Shown: positions 11,320 to 22,619 of the stretch, piece by piece
Numbering within the stretch: the first letter of the stretch is position 1
How the letters are laid out: the number at the start of each line of letters is the position of its first letter
Source of the DNA: Odontocerum albicorne
Lineage: Eukaryota; Arthropoda; Insecta; Trichoptera; Odontoceridae
Reading direction: 5' to 3'
Assembly: GCA_949825065.1 (NCBI GenBank)
Contig: OX463863.1
Location: 16,228,345 to 16,292,344 of the forward strand
Length of the DNA: 64,000 nucleotides
Translations under genes and position numbers: made by a program
The notes under the pieces: generated by a model
Databases searched by the model: none
The model's input: the letters and a program-made list of their open reading frames with translations, nothing else
Told to the model about the DNA's origin: nothing

Positions 11320-11664
11320 CTGAAACAATTAAGATATATTTGAATAATTTTCAAGAAATGTAGATAATAAATTATTGTACCAAATTAATAATTTTGAAAT
11401 GTTTAGTTTTGTTAATTTTGTTAAATTATTTACTTTTCAACTCTAATATTTAAACTATTTTAATATTTTTTGTTTAATGTGCGTCACTCTGAACACCTTT
11501 AACTCTGTAATTGCTACAGATTATGTGTTAATCTTGTCTGGTGGTTATCGATCATAAATTGTGAAGTAAAGTGCCAACAATTTTTAATTTGTATTTTTTT
11601 TTAAATAAACAACTGTGGTTTTTTTTACAATAAAATAAGAACATTTCTAACAGAACAAACGAAA

Positions 11665-12545
11665 ATAATAAAATTTAATAGTAAACAAAATAATTGATAA
11701 GCTATCATCAATAGTAAACAAAATAATTTATTGCCTATCGTTCAACAGTAAACACAATTATTTATTAACTATCGTTCAACATACAGTAAAAAAAATATTT
11801 ATTTACTATCCTTCAAGAGTAAATATAATAATTTGGTATTTATAAATCAATAGTAAACAAAATAATTTATCAACCATAGTTCAACAGTAAACCAAATTAT
11901 TTATTAACTGTCGTTCAACAGTTGACAAAATAGTTTATTAACTATCATTAAACAGTAAACAAAATAATTTACTACTTACTCGTTCAAGAGTTAATAGAAT
12001 AATTTATTACTTGTCGTTCAAGAGTTACCAGAACAATTTATTACTTATCGATCAATAGTAAACAAAATGATTTATTAACTATCGTTCAACAAACAGTATA
12101 CAAAATAATTTATTAAGTATCGCTCAACAGTTGACAAAACAATTTACTAGCTATCATTCAACAGTAAACAAAATAATTTATTAACTATCGTTTAAGAGTT
12201 AACATAATTATTTATTACTTATCGTTCAAGAGTTAACAGAACAATTTATTACTTATCGATCAATAGTAAACAAAATTATTTATTAACTATCGTTCAACAA
12301 ACAGTAAAAAAATTAATTTACTAAGTATCGTTCAACAGTTAACAAAATAATTTATTAGCTATCGATCAACAGTAAACAGAATCCTTTATTAGCTATCGAT
12401 CAATACTAAAAAAAAAAAATTGTTAACTATCGTTCAACAGTAAACAAAATAATTTATTAGCTATCGATCAATAGTAAACAAAATAATTTATCAGCTATCG
12501 ATCAAAAGTAAAGAAAATCATTTATTAGCTATAGATCAATAGTCA
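11665..12545. repeat. AT-rich satellite, second array, intronic
   Basis: About 26 monomers of the same ~34-base family as 7560-8690 (ttattaactatcgttcaaca / ttattagctatcgatcaata) occur here without clear higher-order periodicity. The array lies inside intron 2 (11320-13976) of the nine-finger gene, so two arrays of one satellite bracket the finger exon. Confidence 0.9.
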
Positions 12546-13050
12546 CTGTGGATCGGCACGGTGCGGAACTGGAGGGCGATGTATTGCAAGAGTTGAGAAT
12601 AGTGGAACACCGAGTTTACAATTTTATAAAATTATTCTTGTCTTTAAGAGAGTTAAAATCCATAGAATTGAAAAAAAAATTAATACAACCAGTTCAATAA
12701 CAAACAATTGAAATAATAATTTGACTAATTAATGTACAAATTTTGCTCAGAGGCTAATGGAAATGTTGAACAATCACTATGATAAGAATACCTTAAAATT
12801 AAATCAAAGTTCACTATCCCTCGAGTTAAAATATATTTTGCCCAAAGTTGTTTGTTAAAATATATTTTGCCTATTATGCTCCCATGACATACAATGGCGT
12901 GCCGAATTCAATAAAGGCAAAAGGAAGAAAACAAGTAAGGCAGTCGATCGGAGCGTGGTTGTTATTGCGACGACAGGAGTTTGAATACTTGGATTTGCAA
13001 GAGGAATGACTTGTAGCAAAGGTTTGTGTGAACTCTTGAATGTGTGTTTT

Positions 13051-13293
13051 TATTTTTATGATTATGTGCAGTATATTGTGGGATGAACGTTTTGGTCTGT
13101 CTGGAGTGATACAGTGTGAGGAGTTTGATTTCACGTGATGTATACATATATAATTGAGTGTCACTGTTTGTCAGGTTGATGAGAATGTGCAACGGGGTTT
13201 TATATAATCAAAAATCGGAAAGAAGTACCGATTTATGTTTTCATGCTATATGTCCTCAGTGAAATACAGGCAAAAGCCTAGTTTACTGGGGAC
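13051..13293. repeat. Interspersed repeat, interrupted by a hAT-type insertion
   Basis: 13051-13293 joined to 13802-13862 is the reverse complement of 63262-63560, for example cagtgaaatacaggcaaaag versus the reverse of ctttttgcctgtatctcact. The nature of the repeat is unknown. The copy near the right edge is uninterrupted and gives the empty site for the insertion at 13294-13801. Confidence 0.8.
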
Positions 13294-13801
13294 CAACATT
13301 CCCTCTAAGGTGTGCGGTCGCACATCTGTTAAAAATTGTCCGCACACATGTTTCCATCTTCCGCACACATCTCAAAGAAAGGAACTTGTAACCATATTTT
13401 GGTTGCATAATTATATATTTTACTCGATATTTTATGATGGGTTCTCAGGTTCCTTTCTCTGAGATGTGTGCGGAACATGGAAACACTGTTATATACCTAC
13501 TCGTATTATGTTATGTATTTCCAATAAAGACTTCATGAATTATCCCTTGTTCAAAGGTCTTCGTATTATTTAATTGGTGTTTTAAATTTTTTGCTTGTAT
13601 AGATTTTTTTTTATATAAAACCTACATATTTGAAACATGTAATTTATAATTTCGTGGCACATAATGTTGACTACTTAACATAGTTTTATCTATGCATGAA
13701 TATGCATATTTGCGCACTTCCCTCTTTTTTTCTTGCACATTTAAGTTGATGCACATTTAAGTTGGGCCACACATACCATGAAAAAATTAGGGGGAACGTT
13801 G
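13294..13801. mobile_element. Non-autonomous hAT-type element with 8-bp target duplication
   Basis: CTGGGGAC is duplicated at 13286-13293 and 13802-13809. The paralogous repeat at 63262-63560 has a single CTGGGGAC at that point. Ends are CAACATTCCCTCTAA and, inverted, CAACGTTCCCCCTAA. Inside is a second inverted pair around ccgcacacatctcaaag and ctgagatgtgtgcgg (about 13360-13475). An 8-bp duplication with short CA-starting ends fits the hAT superfamily. It is 508 bp with no transposase, inside intron 2 of the nine-finger gene. Confidence 0.85.
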
Positions 13802-13976
13802 CTGGGGACACGACAAATGAAAGGCAACAAACCCAAATCCATTAAAATTGTGTGTCCAAATTAAATTACTAGTTGTTTTTTCGAAAATTGTGTATATTTC
13901 TTGTCATGTGTAAAATATAACAAATAAATAAAATTAAAAAAAAAAAAACAAATTTGAGATAATTTGTCGCACTTGC

Positions 13977-14240
13977 CTGATTTTCTAGTTGTGTTAAAAG
14001 TATAACTTGTTTCATTGAGTTTGATACATTCATTTTTTACTTCCGTGTTAACTATGTCAACACTAAACTCGGGAATAATTAGTTCAGCGAGTTTATCTTT
14101 AATAATTTCTTCTTTTATCTTAGATTTCCTGTTGATTTTCAATTCCAATTTGACAGCCGGCTTCTGTGTTTCCATGGCTGCCATCTTTCCCTTACTCTTA
14201 TTATAAGATACTCTCTCGGAGGATTTGTGACCCTTAACAC
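13977..14240 (-). CDS. C2H2 zinc-finger protein, exon 2 (acidic, psi-K-x-E rich)
   Basis: The exon is bounded by acceptor ATTTCTAG/GTGTTAAG and donor AAATCAG/GCAAGT, giving a GC-AG intron. It is 264 bp with phase 1 on both sides. The frame is unbroken and contains VKLE, IKEE and VKNEC motifs plus IIPEFSVDIVNTEVKNEC. That last segment aligns with VFPDFAIDIQEADIKKEC in exon 2 of genes A-C. Both neighbouring exons join in frame only with these boundaries: the single G left here plus GA of exon 3 makes a Gly codon. The region has no known domain. A GT alternative two bases inside the GC donor would break the frame. Confidence 0.8.
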
Positions 14241-14436
14241 CTAGAAATAATTATATTATCAATATAATGCTAAGTTATATTTAAAGGACCTATAACAGGG
14301 GTGGGGAATTGTTTCATTTTGGAAAGCTGCATTGATTTAGCTGTAACCTAATAAGGTCGTATTCAAGAAACTTTAATTAGACGCAATTTAAAATGTACAA
14401 TATTTAGTAAAAAGCAGCCTCGTGTGGAAGTGGTGC

Positions 14437-14870
14437 GAATCAGGTAGGGAAGTTAATGTACATTCTAGAGTTGCATTAGAATCAGGCAGGGAAGTTAATG
14501 TACATTCTAGAGTTGCATTAGAATCAGGCAGGAAAGTTAATGTACATTCTAGAGTTGCATTAGAATCAGGCAGGAAAGTTAATGTACATTCTAGAGTTGC
14601 ATTAGAATCAGGTAGGGAAGTTAATGTACATTTTAGAGTTGCATTAGAATCAGGCAGGGAAGTTAATGTGCATTCCAGAGTTGCATTAGAATCAGGCAGG
14701 GAAGTTAATGTACATTCTAGAGTTGCATTAGAATCAGGCAGGGAAGTTTATGTACATTCTAGAGTTGCATCAGAATCAGGCAGGGAAGTCAATGTATATG
14801 TACATTCTACAGTTGCATCAGAATCAGGCAGGGAAGTTAATGTACATTCTAGAGTTGCATCAGAACTAAA
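14437..14870. repeat. 42-bp minisatellite (about 10 copies), intronic
   Basis: The unit gaatcaggcagggaagttaa/tgtacattctagagttgcat/ta repeats with few changes; one copy carries a 6-base insertion (gtatat). The period is a multiple of three, so a plus-strand frame stays open through it, encoding SGREVNVHSRVALE repeats. It lies antisense inside intron 1 (14241-15857) of the nine-finger gene. I judge it a minisatellite rather than a gene. Confidence 0.9.
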
Positions 14871-14879
14871 TCATGAGGG

Positions 14880-15857
14880 TAACAGGTGTCAAAACAGCCA
14901 TTGCGCCTTACTAAAGTTTTATTTGTGGCTGTCAGTCAGTGAGGATTATTTCATTGAATCTTCTTTTATTATTTGCTATTTTAAATATCTTCATTTTAAT
15001 AATAAAATAAAACAGTAATATTAAAATAAAGAACAAAAACATATCAATAAAAATAAAAAAGATTTGACCTGCAAAATTTGCATTTATTCAAAAGGTCGGC
15101 AGACTTAATGGCCCATATGGCCTTTTTACAAATCGAATAGTTTTTCTCTAAACTGTCCTTTTAATTCCTAATTTTCATTATACTGACTTTCTAATGTATT
15201 GTATGATTTGTATCTATTTTTAAATAGGCCAAGATCCACTATGAATTAATACTAATTACGAACATTTAATTTTAGGTATAAAAAAATCGAAAATCCAATT
15301 ATCGTATACCCCATCCCTGGCCAATGCAGACTAACGTAGTGACTTTTGATGAACGTCGCCAAATATTATTTGATTTTAACAAATGCCACATTTTTGCTAA
15401 TTTGTAACAAGATGTACCAATTTGTCATTATTGTAAGTTTTATGTAATGTATTTACCTAAATAACTTGCTATTTATTAGAATCGAGGCTTATATTAAATA
15501 ATTAAAATTACTGAATGTCGTTACAAGGTTGTATTGGGGAAAATTTGAGAAACGTCACGGGGACCATTCTACATCTTATTTAGTATAGTTTTGAAGTTAA
15601 TTTGGTTGTTTATAATTTTGATTTGACGCTTTTTTAGACGAGGAAAGTTTAGCATTGTCCTCTCTGCCTTTCCCGACAGGGAAATGGCGAGATAATATGT
15701 TTGTAAACTTTTCAAGATCAGATTTTTTTGACAGGCTTGACTTTTTGCCTGAATTAATTCCATAAAGCACTATCCCACTGTCTAACAATGCCGTCATTTT
15801 GAAAATTCAATACTTTTCATCTGAATAAACAGGTTTTTATGTAAATTTAATACTTAC
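14880..15857. other. Rest of intron 1 of the nine-finger gene
   Basis: No element ends or exons are visible. The small frames near 15569-15797 have no family resemblance. Confidence 0.45.
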
Positions 15858-15984
15858 TGAAGTCTAATGGAATTGAATCGTGTAAATCGTCATAATCGGG
15901 GAATCCCACGCCCAGATCCTCTGGGTCTGCCCTCTCCACCTTGACAATATCTTGTGCGGCTTCTTGTATCTGAAAGGACATCAT
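15858..15984 (-). CDS. C2H2 zinc-finger protein, exon 1
   Basis: Minus-strand ATG at 15984 (a second ATG follows at once) opens MMSFQIQEAAQDIVKVERAD and continues PEDLGVGFPDYDDLHDSIPL to the donor TTCA/GTAAGT (phase 1). VKVERADPEDLGVGFPDY resembles the VKEEKAEDGDTAAMFPQY stretch in exon 1 of genes A-C. The sequence TTTCAG just inside the exon could be misread as an acceptor; however, the open frame runs through it to the ATG and the partial gene at 1183-1297 starts in the same place. The conserved upstream element lies 60 bases before the ATG. Confidence 0.7.
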
Positions 15985-16043
15985 TTAATTATTTCATTCA
16001 AATATATACCATTTATCCCCGATATGTGATGTCTGTATGCAAT

Positions 16044-16074
16044 GTAGTGACGCGTCGATACATTGACAGTTAAT
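16044..16074 (-). promoter_or_regulatory. Second copy of the conserved upstream element
   Basis: It reads gtagtgacgcgtcgat then acattgacagttaat, matching 1387-1417 at about 27 of 31 positions, in the same orientation and at a similar distance from the ATG. It was not found upstream of genes A-C. Confidence 0.4.
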
Positions 16075-16602
16075 CAAGCTTAGATGTCATAGATAATTTT
16101 CTCTTTTTCTTTTGAAATAAAACAATAAACAAAATACTTTCTCTTTTTTTCAAGGATGAGAAGATTAATGGGAAAGAAATATGTTTTTATATTCCATTTT
16201 TTATATTCCATAAATTAAAGTATAATATGGTAGTAGTAACAATGTTAATTTAAATAGCAAGATTACAGTCGATCAAGAAAGAGTAGAAATTAATAAAATT
16301 GGGACTAAAAAAATCAATGCTTGGCACCACTAAGATAATTGTTATATAATGGTATAGCTTGGCCGTTGCATCAAACTCAAATTTTCTAGTGATAACAAGT
16401 ATTTATATTGTAAAACACATTTGTTATTATATACAAAACACCATTAAGATTAATAAAACACTACGTAGTGGGACGAGGGAAGTTATTTACAAAGTTTTTC
16501 AGCATTGTTTAGAAGAATATCATACAAGAAGACTCTCACCTGATATGAGGCGTTTACGCGTGAATTGCTAGGATGACTGGTATGTATTTATGTTTTTGAA
16601 TA
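16075..16602. other. Upstream region of the nine-finger gene
   Basis: No coding feature supported. A GTGAGA donor-like site preceded by CATATCAG on the minus strand near 16540-16550 could mark an untranslated exon, but nothing confirms it. Confidence 0.35.
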
Positions 16603-17284
16603 ATTATTAGAAATATTTCAAGTTTGGAAATCATTCACACCTATTTCGAGTTGATTTTTGCTAAAAGTTATCATTTCTGAGTTTATTGTTTACATGTTGT
16701 TTGAGTTGCATTGACAAATATGGACTTTGTACACGTCAAGTGGTGTAACCCACATTTTTGTGAAAATTGTTGAGATTTATATTTTCATCATAAAAGTTAT
16801 ATTACGAACATAAAGGTTATGTTACCATAATATAACACGAATATGTTGTGATATTTAATGGATCGTTTTACAAATGTTATTTAATAAATTATTATTGATA
16901 TGAGCATTAATGCGTTTTTTTTAATTAACTCTTTTTTGTATTATTTTTTATACATATTATAGGTAAATTCATCAAAACGGCTAGTGTTTATTTTTTGTGA
17001 CATTTTTTTTTTTGTGGGTTTGACCACTTTTGAAATCAGATATATACAACTACTGTGTTGCCAATCAGGCTATTGCAGGGCCCTCATTAATTTTCTACTC
17101 TTTTTTTGACAGACGAAGGAGCACAGATTACCTTAATAGATGGAACATTGGCAAATTGCTTGGATAAATAATTAGTTTAACGTAGTTCAGAAAGTATAAG
17201 ATTAAATGAGTGTATATAAAAATAAGATAGATGACATATACAACATGGAACCTATTTTCTTTGATATTGTAATTTGTTTTATCA

Positions 17285-18590
17285 AGCACTGTTTATTCCA
17301 CTTTTTGTAAGGGTATAACACTATCGGTTTCAAGACTTTCACCTCATCATCAGGGATCACAAACAAGCCTGAATTCTGTTCAAACTGGTACCGACATGCA
17401 CACTTCTAATGGTAAACATTCGAGTCGGGGACTGTGTGTGGAGGGAGGGAGGAGACAACCTCGACGAGCGGCCGCGAGATTCTTGGAATATATGTGTTTG
17501 CCACATTTTCATCCCGATGCACTGACTTATAAATTTCTAGGGCCTTTAATCTGTCCAATGTATTTCCGCTACAACTGATATGTAAGAATTTGGCATCATC
17601 AATAGAAAATGTATGATTTTCATGGTGAAAATGATTAGCCATTTCAGAATAAATTAGAGGGTTTGTTAAGGCAGATTGGTATTCACAAAATCTTCCTGTC
17701 TCTCCTATATAGAAATTATCACAGTCAGCAATAAAAGTTCCTTTTAATTCCTTTTTAAAATTGTCATCGGTTAAGGGGACACTGAACAATCTATGAAGCA
17801 TACAGTTAAATGCGGCGAATTTATGGTTATTAGGATGAGTGGAAGTTGCTGGAATTATAGAGTCTGAATAAGTGTCTTTTATATACCATATTTGTTCAAG
17901 TCAAATGTATCATTTTAGCGAGATAATGTTAGGTCCAAGGAATTGAATTTTCATTCATGTTATTTTTCTTGTGGGAATTTTATAAAACTCTATAGAATTT
18001 ATATATTTTATAAATTGGTGTAATTGTCTATCAGTGCCCGTCCAAACCAAAAAAAAAATGTCATCTGCATACCCAAAGCAGCACAAAGCATTTTTAATTA
18101 ACTTAAACTTACTCCTATAAATACATCTTTCAAAATAGTCCATAAATATTTCACTGAGGAGTGGAGACAACGGTGAGTCCTTACTAATGTAATTTAAAAT
18201 ATATTTTGCTCGTTCTAAAGATCTCCATCCTGGTATACTTGGATAGAGATTAGTGACATCAAAAGATACTAGTTTAGCATTATGAGGTAATTCTAAGTTT
18301 TTTTAGTTTTTCAATCAATTCCAAAGAGTTTTTGATTGAGTATTCAGCTTTAAAATTACAATAATAAAATAATAAAATTGTTCTTTGACAAACTTACATA
18401 TTTTATAGGTTGGTGCCTGGTTATATGAAACCACAGATCTTATGAGTATATTGTTTTTTTTGTGTAATTTGGCTAAGCCATATAATTGAGGTATTTGTTG
18501 ATTCACTATACACAAATTCTTTTTAAAATTTAGGTTCATGTTGGAGTTACTGGAGGACTCTGGAAATATGAAGAAGCTCCATGCAGATAT
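17285..18590 (-). mobile_element. Degenerate Penelope-like retroelement (RT and GIY-YIG)
   Basis: Minus-strand pieces in order are an RT start with PQLYGLAKLHKK and SYNQAPTY (18315-18539), then LSEIFMDYFE with CFGYADDIFF (17955-18170), then MLHRLFSVPLTDDNF and DCDNFYIGETGRF (17406-17801). The PQLYGL.K.HK motif, YADD box and C-terminal GIY-YIG order is that of Penelope-like elements. Frames are broken by stops and shifts. The 3' end (17285-17360) is the terminal sequence shared with 2819-2934 and 55150-55240. The same remnant is present in block C. Confidence 0.85.
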
Positions 18591-19096
18591 ACCTTGAACT
18601 TACTTTGGTCCGATTGGACACTCTGATCTTGAGGCGGCCTGAAATAATTTAATACACCTTTTTTCAATCTTTGTAAAAACTTGTGGCTGCTAAATATATT
18701 TTTTTTAATTTCTTATTTTCCCATTTAATGCAAATTTCTCTCTCACACTCCAGTGCGGACTATTTTCTTTATATCAAGTATTTTTGTAATCTGAGGCAGT
18801 ACAATTAGTTTCCTAGCTTCTGCAATCTAAACGTATTGCTAAAACATCAAAAACACAAATTCCGCTGGTAAAATTGCATCTTGACACCCATATGGTACAT
18901 ACTACCGCGTTCTGATTGGTCCTTATGGACTTGACTATTTTGGACTTTTAAGTATCGCTGGAGTTGACTAGTTTTGGTCTCAACTCAGAACTATTGATTT
19001 TAAATAAAAAGTATTTGAGAAAACATATTTTAGTTTGATTTGTACAGAACATTGTCAATGAAAATATCTTTAAAGTGGCATCTAATTATATATATT

Positions 19097-19398
19097 TAGG
19101 GACGGTTGTCCCGAATGGAAAGATGATGAGAATGATCGTTGTTTTAATAAAACTCGTTTGAAATCGGAACATGGAAAGAGGTATTTTATTGTTAAATGTC
19201 GGTATTTATAATATTTGGAATGTGTGTAGAAAGGCGCAGAAGATATGTCGCTGTCTCGTTCTCGCTAAACAATATTTATTGTTATACGTCCCGTATTTAT
19301 ATGATTTGTAGAAAGGCGCAGAAGATATGTCGCTGCCTCGTTCTAGCTAAACAATAACAAGCGGCTCGCACTGTGATCACAGGGAGTAAGGATCGCTA
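19097..19398. mobile_element. Insertion specific to block A, type unknown
   Basis: Block C runs from aattatata directly into tattatttatag, whereas block A has about 300 extra bases between them. The extra piece holds a duplicated segment (gtagaaaggcgcagaagata followed by tgtcgctg, near 19228 and 19308). It starts near TTGTCCCGAATGG and ends GGATCGCTACA, so a solo LTR is possible, but no paired copy is available here. Confidence 0.4.
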
Positions 19399-19399
19399 C

Positions 19400-20256
19400 A
19401 TATATATTATTTATAGTTAAGGCATTAACATGGTGGAGGTTTAAAGACATTGTTATTTGTTTTTTTCAAACACATTTTATTAAACTTTTTAAAAGTGGAA
19501 TAAACGGTGTTTGATAAAAAAAATAACAATGACATCTAATTGTTATTTTTCATAAAAAATGATGTCAGTTAAGTTTGAACCAAAACAACTCATTCGATGT
19601 TAGTGTAAAGGAACTATCTCCATGGTACTGATGCAAGGTGATCACTACCCCAGCTGCCCACCTGTCAAAATGAGCTGATTATATCAAGCAGTGCACACTG
19701 ATACAAACAATGAGCCTGAGTCGAAGCAGCAGTCCATTCAGTGACATAAAAAGGGCACACAGCCCCCTAAGATGTTCAAAGTGTCGAATTTATTGACCTC
19801 CCCTCATATATTATATATGCAACAAAAATACTAGGAAATGAAAATTGTTGACATTTTGTTTTTAAGAATTTATTTCATAAATATTCTGACAATAAACAAT
19901 TTGCTATAAATTAGATATCTTAGGAATCTACACATTCGTGAATCATTCACAATTATTCGTTTCAATATGCAATAATGGATTGAAATTCTCACAGCCTCGA
20001 AAAACAATAAAGATAAATGTGTCCCTTTAACATGAAAAGAACTAAATGTTCTCTGTAAGTAGGACACAATCTGTGATGTAACTAATTTGAAAACCATGTG
20101 TTTTTCTCAATGGGCAACCCTCGATATTGGAGAATAGCAGAGGAAAGATTTATACTTCTTTATAAATAGGAGCTTATGCCACTATTCAAGAAGATAATTA
20201 GGAATGCTACGGAATAAAATCATCAAAAATTCGACAAATAAATTAATCGTAAGAAG
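19400..20256. other. Block A sequence between repeats, no gene
   Basis: Shared with block B (33440-34652) and block C (57350-58175). It includes another trace of the Penelope-like end (aaaagtggaataaacggtgt, 19490-19515) and the direct-repeat segment near 19620-19720. Short minus frames here are not conserved as proteins between blocks. Confidence 0.5.
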
Positions 20257-21997
20257 ATTCTGGATTTCTGGAAGTTTCTGAAGCAACCCATCTAAAGAAG
20301 AATATGCCAAATATGTAACTGTCCGAAACGGGGATAACTCCAAAATCAGAAAGATAAAAGAATATTGGAGAAGGTTCACCAAAAATATGGAGCGTGATCT
20401 CTATGGCGCCCAAAAGAAAGTATGGAGAATGCTACGAAGCGGAATGGGAAAAATATTTTAGAGACCTGTTGAACAACACATCTCCACCAGCAACTCCAGA
20501 TATGATAATTAACGAACCCACAACATTGGAGGAGAGTCAAATTAGACAAGGAATGAAAAGACTCAAAAAAAGAAAAGCTCCTGGAAGTGATAATATACCA
20601 AACGAACTTATAAAATATGGCGGCGAAGAACAAGCGAAAACTCTCCAAAAACTTTACAACTTGATCCTTGAAACTACAACAATACCAGATAAATGGAGTG
20701 GAAGGCCAGTATAACGATTCCCATCTTTAAAAAAGGAAAAAAATCTGATCCTGGTAACTATACAGGAATATCTCTTTTAAGCGCATTTCTGAAGCTCTTC
20801 ACCAACATCTTAATAGTAAAATTAGAACAACAAATTGAAAATAGAGATGAACAACAAGGATTCCTAAGAAACAGATCTACTACAGATGCCATATTCATAC
20901 TGCGGCAAATAAAAAAAAAGTCTTTAGAATACAACAAGACTGCTTACCTTGCTTTTATAGATCAGACCAAGGCCTTTGATAGAATCGAACTATAAGATGT
21001 AATAAGCATTCTGCTCGAAAGGAACGTGTCACCCTCCATCGCCAAAACCATTAGACATAAAACCTAAATAGCTCCACAAGAATTCGCGTAGACGGAGAAC
21101 TCTAATGTTGTTCCAGCACCAACTGGAGTAAGACAAGGAGATAGTTTAAGCCCATTTCTGTTTAACTTGGTTATGGATAAAATTATAGAAGAAGTTGCCG
21201 ACCATAACCTGGAATACAAGATAGCTGACAATATGCTAAACATCATATGCTATGCTGACGATGCCACCATCATAGCCGAATCAGACGAAAACCTGCAACA
21301 AATGCTATATGGACTCCACACTGCTTCCAAAAAATACAACATGTCTATCTCCATCAGCAAGATTAAATGCATAATTCTAGCCAGAGAGCAAGTTGGATGC
21401 AGGGTGGGGATCGATGAAACATCAATTGAACAAGTAACAACATTTAAATACTTGGGTGCTAGCATAATGTGCAATAATGACCTCTATGGCGAAGTGCTTG
21501 AACAATCACAAAAGGCCACAGCTATTTATGGATGTTTAAAGAACACTTTCTGGAAAAACAAGTATATGAACATCCAAAGCAAGGTGAGGATATACAAGAC
21601 CTGTGTCCGCCCCATAATGACATACAGCATCGAGTCCAGAGCCGACCACGGTCAGAACCAAAAATCTCCTTCGAACCAGTGAAATGAATGTACTCAGGAG
21701 TATCGCTGGTAAAACCCTTCATGATAGAGTACGAAACACAGAAATCCGAAGGACGCATGAAGTTGAAGATATTGTCAGATGCAGACGACAGAGAAAAAGG
21801 TTCTGGAACGAACATGTATCCAGAATGGCGGAACCAAGAGCCGTAAGAATGGCCAGGGACAGTATCTCCCAAGCGAGCAGACCTCTAGGACGACCTCCCA
21901 AATGATGGAGAGACAGCTGGCAGTCGACATCACAAGAGGGAAACAATGATACAGGACCATAACAGGCCAAAAGGCCTAAAATAAGAAGAAGAAGAAG
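20257..21997 (+). mobile_element. RTE-like non-LTR retrotransposon, 5' truncated, broken frame
   Basis: Plus-strand pieces give an RT domain in order: RKAPGSDNIPNELIKYGG (20394-20714), PIFKKGKKSDPGNY and QGFLRNRSTTDAIFILRQ (20693-20995), then a CYADDATIIAES box (21167-21682) and a C-terminal part ending in LGRPPK (21684-21905). Stops and frameshifts separate them. The endonuclease is missing. The element ends in a taagaagaagaagaag tail. Block C preserves the pre-insertion sequence cgtaagaagtttctggataa (near 58171), which fixes both edges and suggests a duplicated aagaag. RTE assignment rests on the RT motifs and the microsatellite tail. Confidence 0.8.
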
Positions 21998-22244
21998 TTT
22001 CTGGATAATTTAGAAAGACTCCAAAACTTTTACAACCAAGTCACATTAACTATTGTTTCAATTAAAAAAGAAACTTGGTGTTAATCCCACAGGCCCGAGT
22101 ATGTTTAATGAACTTATATTTTTGAAGTACAAAATATATCAAAATAATGAATATCCAATATTTGATTATGTTTCATGAGTGCTGTTCAATGAATGTCAAA
22201 ATTATTCAAATACAGTGAAGTGAAAGTTGAAATATTACATTTGC

Positions 22245-22619
22245 ATCATCAGAGAATGTCTTCACACATTTCTTACAGCTGTAAGGCTTCTCTCCACTGT
22301 AAAGCCTTTCGTGAGATGTTAATATACCTATAATTGAGAAAGTCTTTGCACAATTATTGCAACTGTACAGCTTCTATTAACTATGAAACTTTTCATGGGA
22401 TTTTAAAGTACCTTTAGCTGATAAAGTCTTTTCACAATTATCGCAATTGTACAGCTTTTCTCCACTATGAATCTGTTCATCACATTTTAAATGACATCTT
22501 TGTGAGAATGTCTTACCACATTTTTCACAATTGTAATGCTTCTCACAATTGTAATTTTCACAGCATCTATTCACAATGAATCCTTAAATGGCGTATTAAA
22601 CTCCTATGATTAATGTTTT
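22245..22619 (-). pseudogene. Decayed zinc fingers downstream of gene A
   Basis: Minus strand after the stop of gene A: remnants such as HLRIH, NCEKCGKTFSQRCHLK, YNCDNCEKTLSAKGTLKSH and YSCKKCVKTFSDDANV, in more than one frame and separated by stops. Equivalent remnants lie at 39230-39641 and 58435-58678. The ancestral array was therefore longer at its C terminus. Confidence 0.8.

Noticed and set aside
14422..15018. 198-codon plus-strand frame of SGREVNVHSRVALE repeats
   Set aside because: It is open only because the minisatellite period (42) is a multiple of three. It lies antisense in an intron and has no start context or domain.
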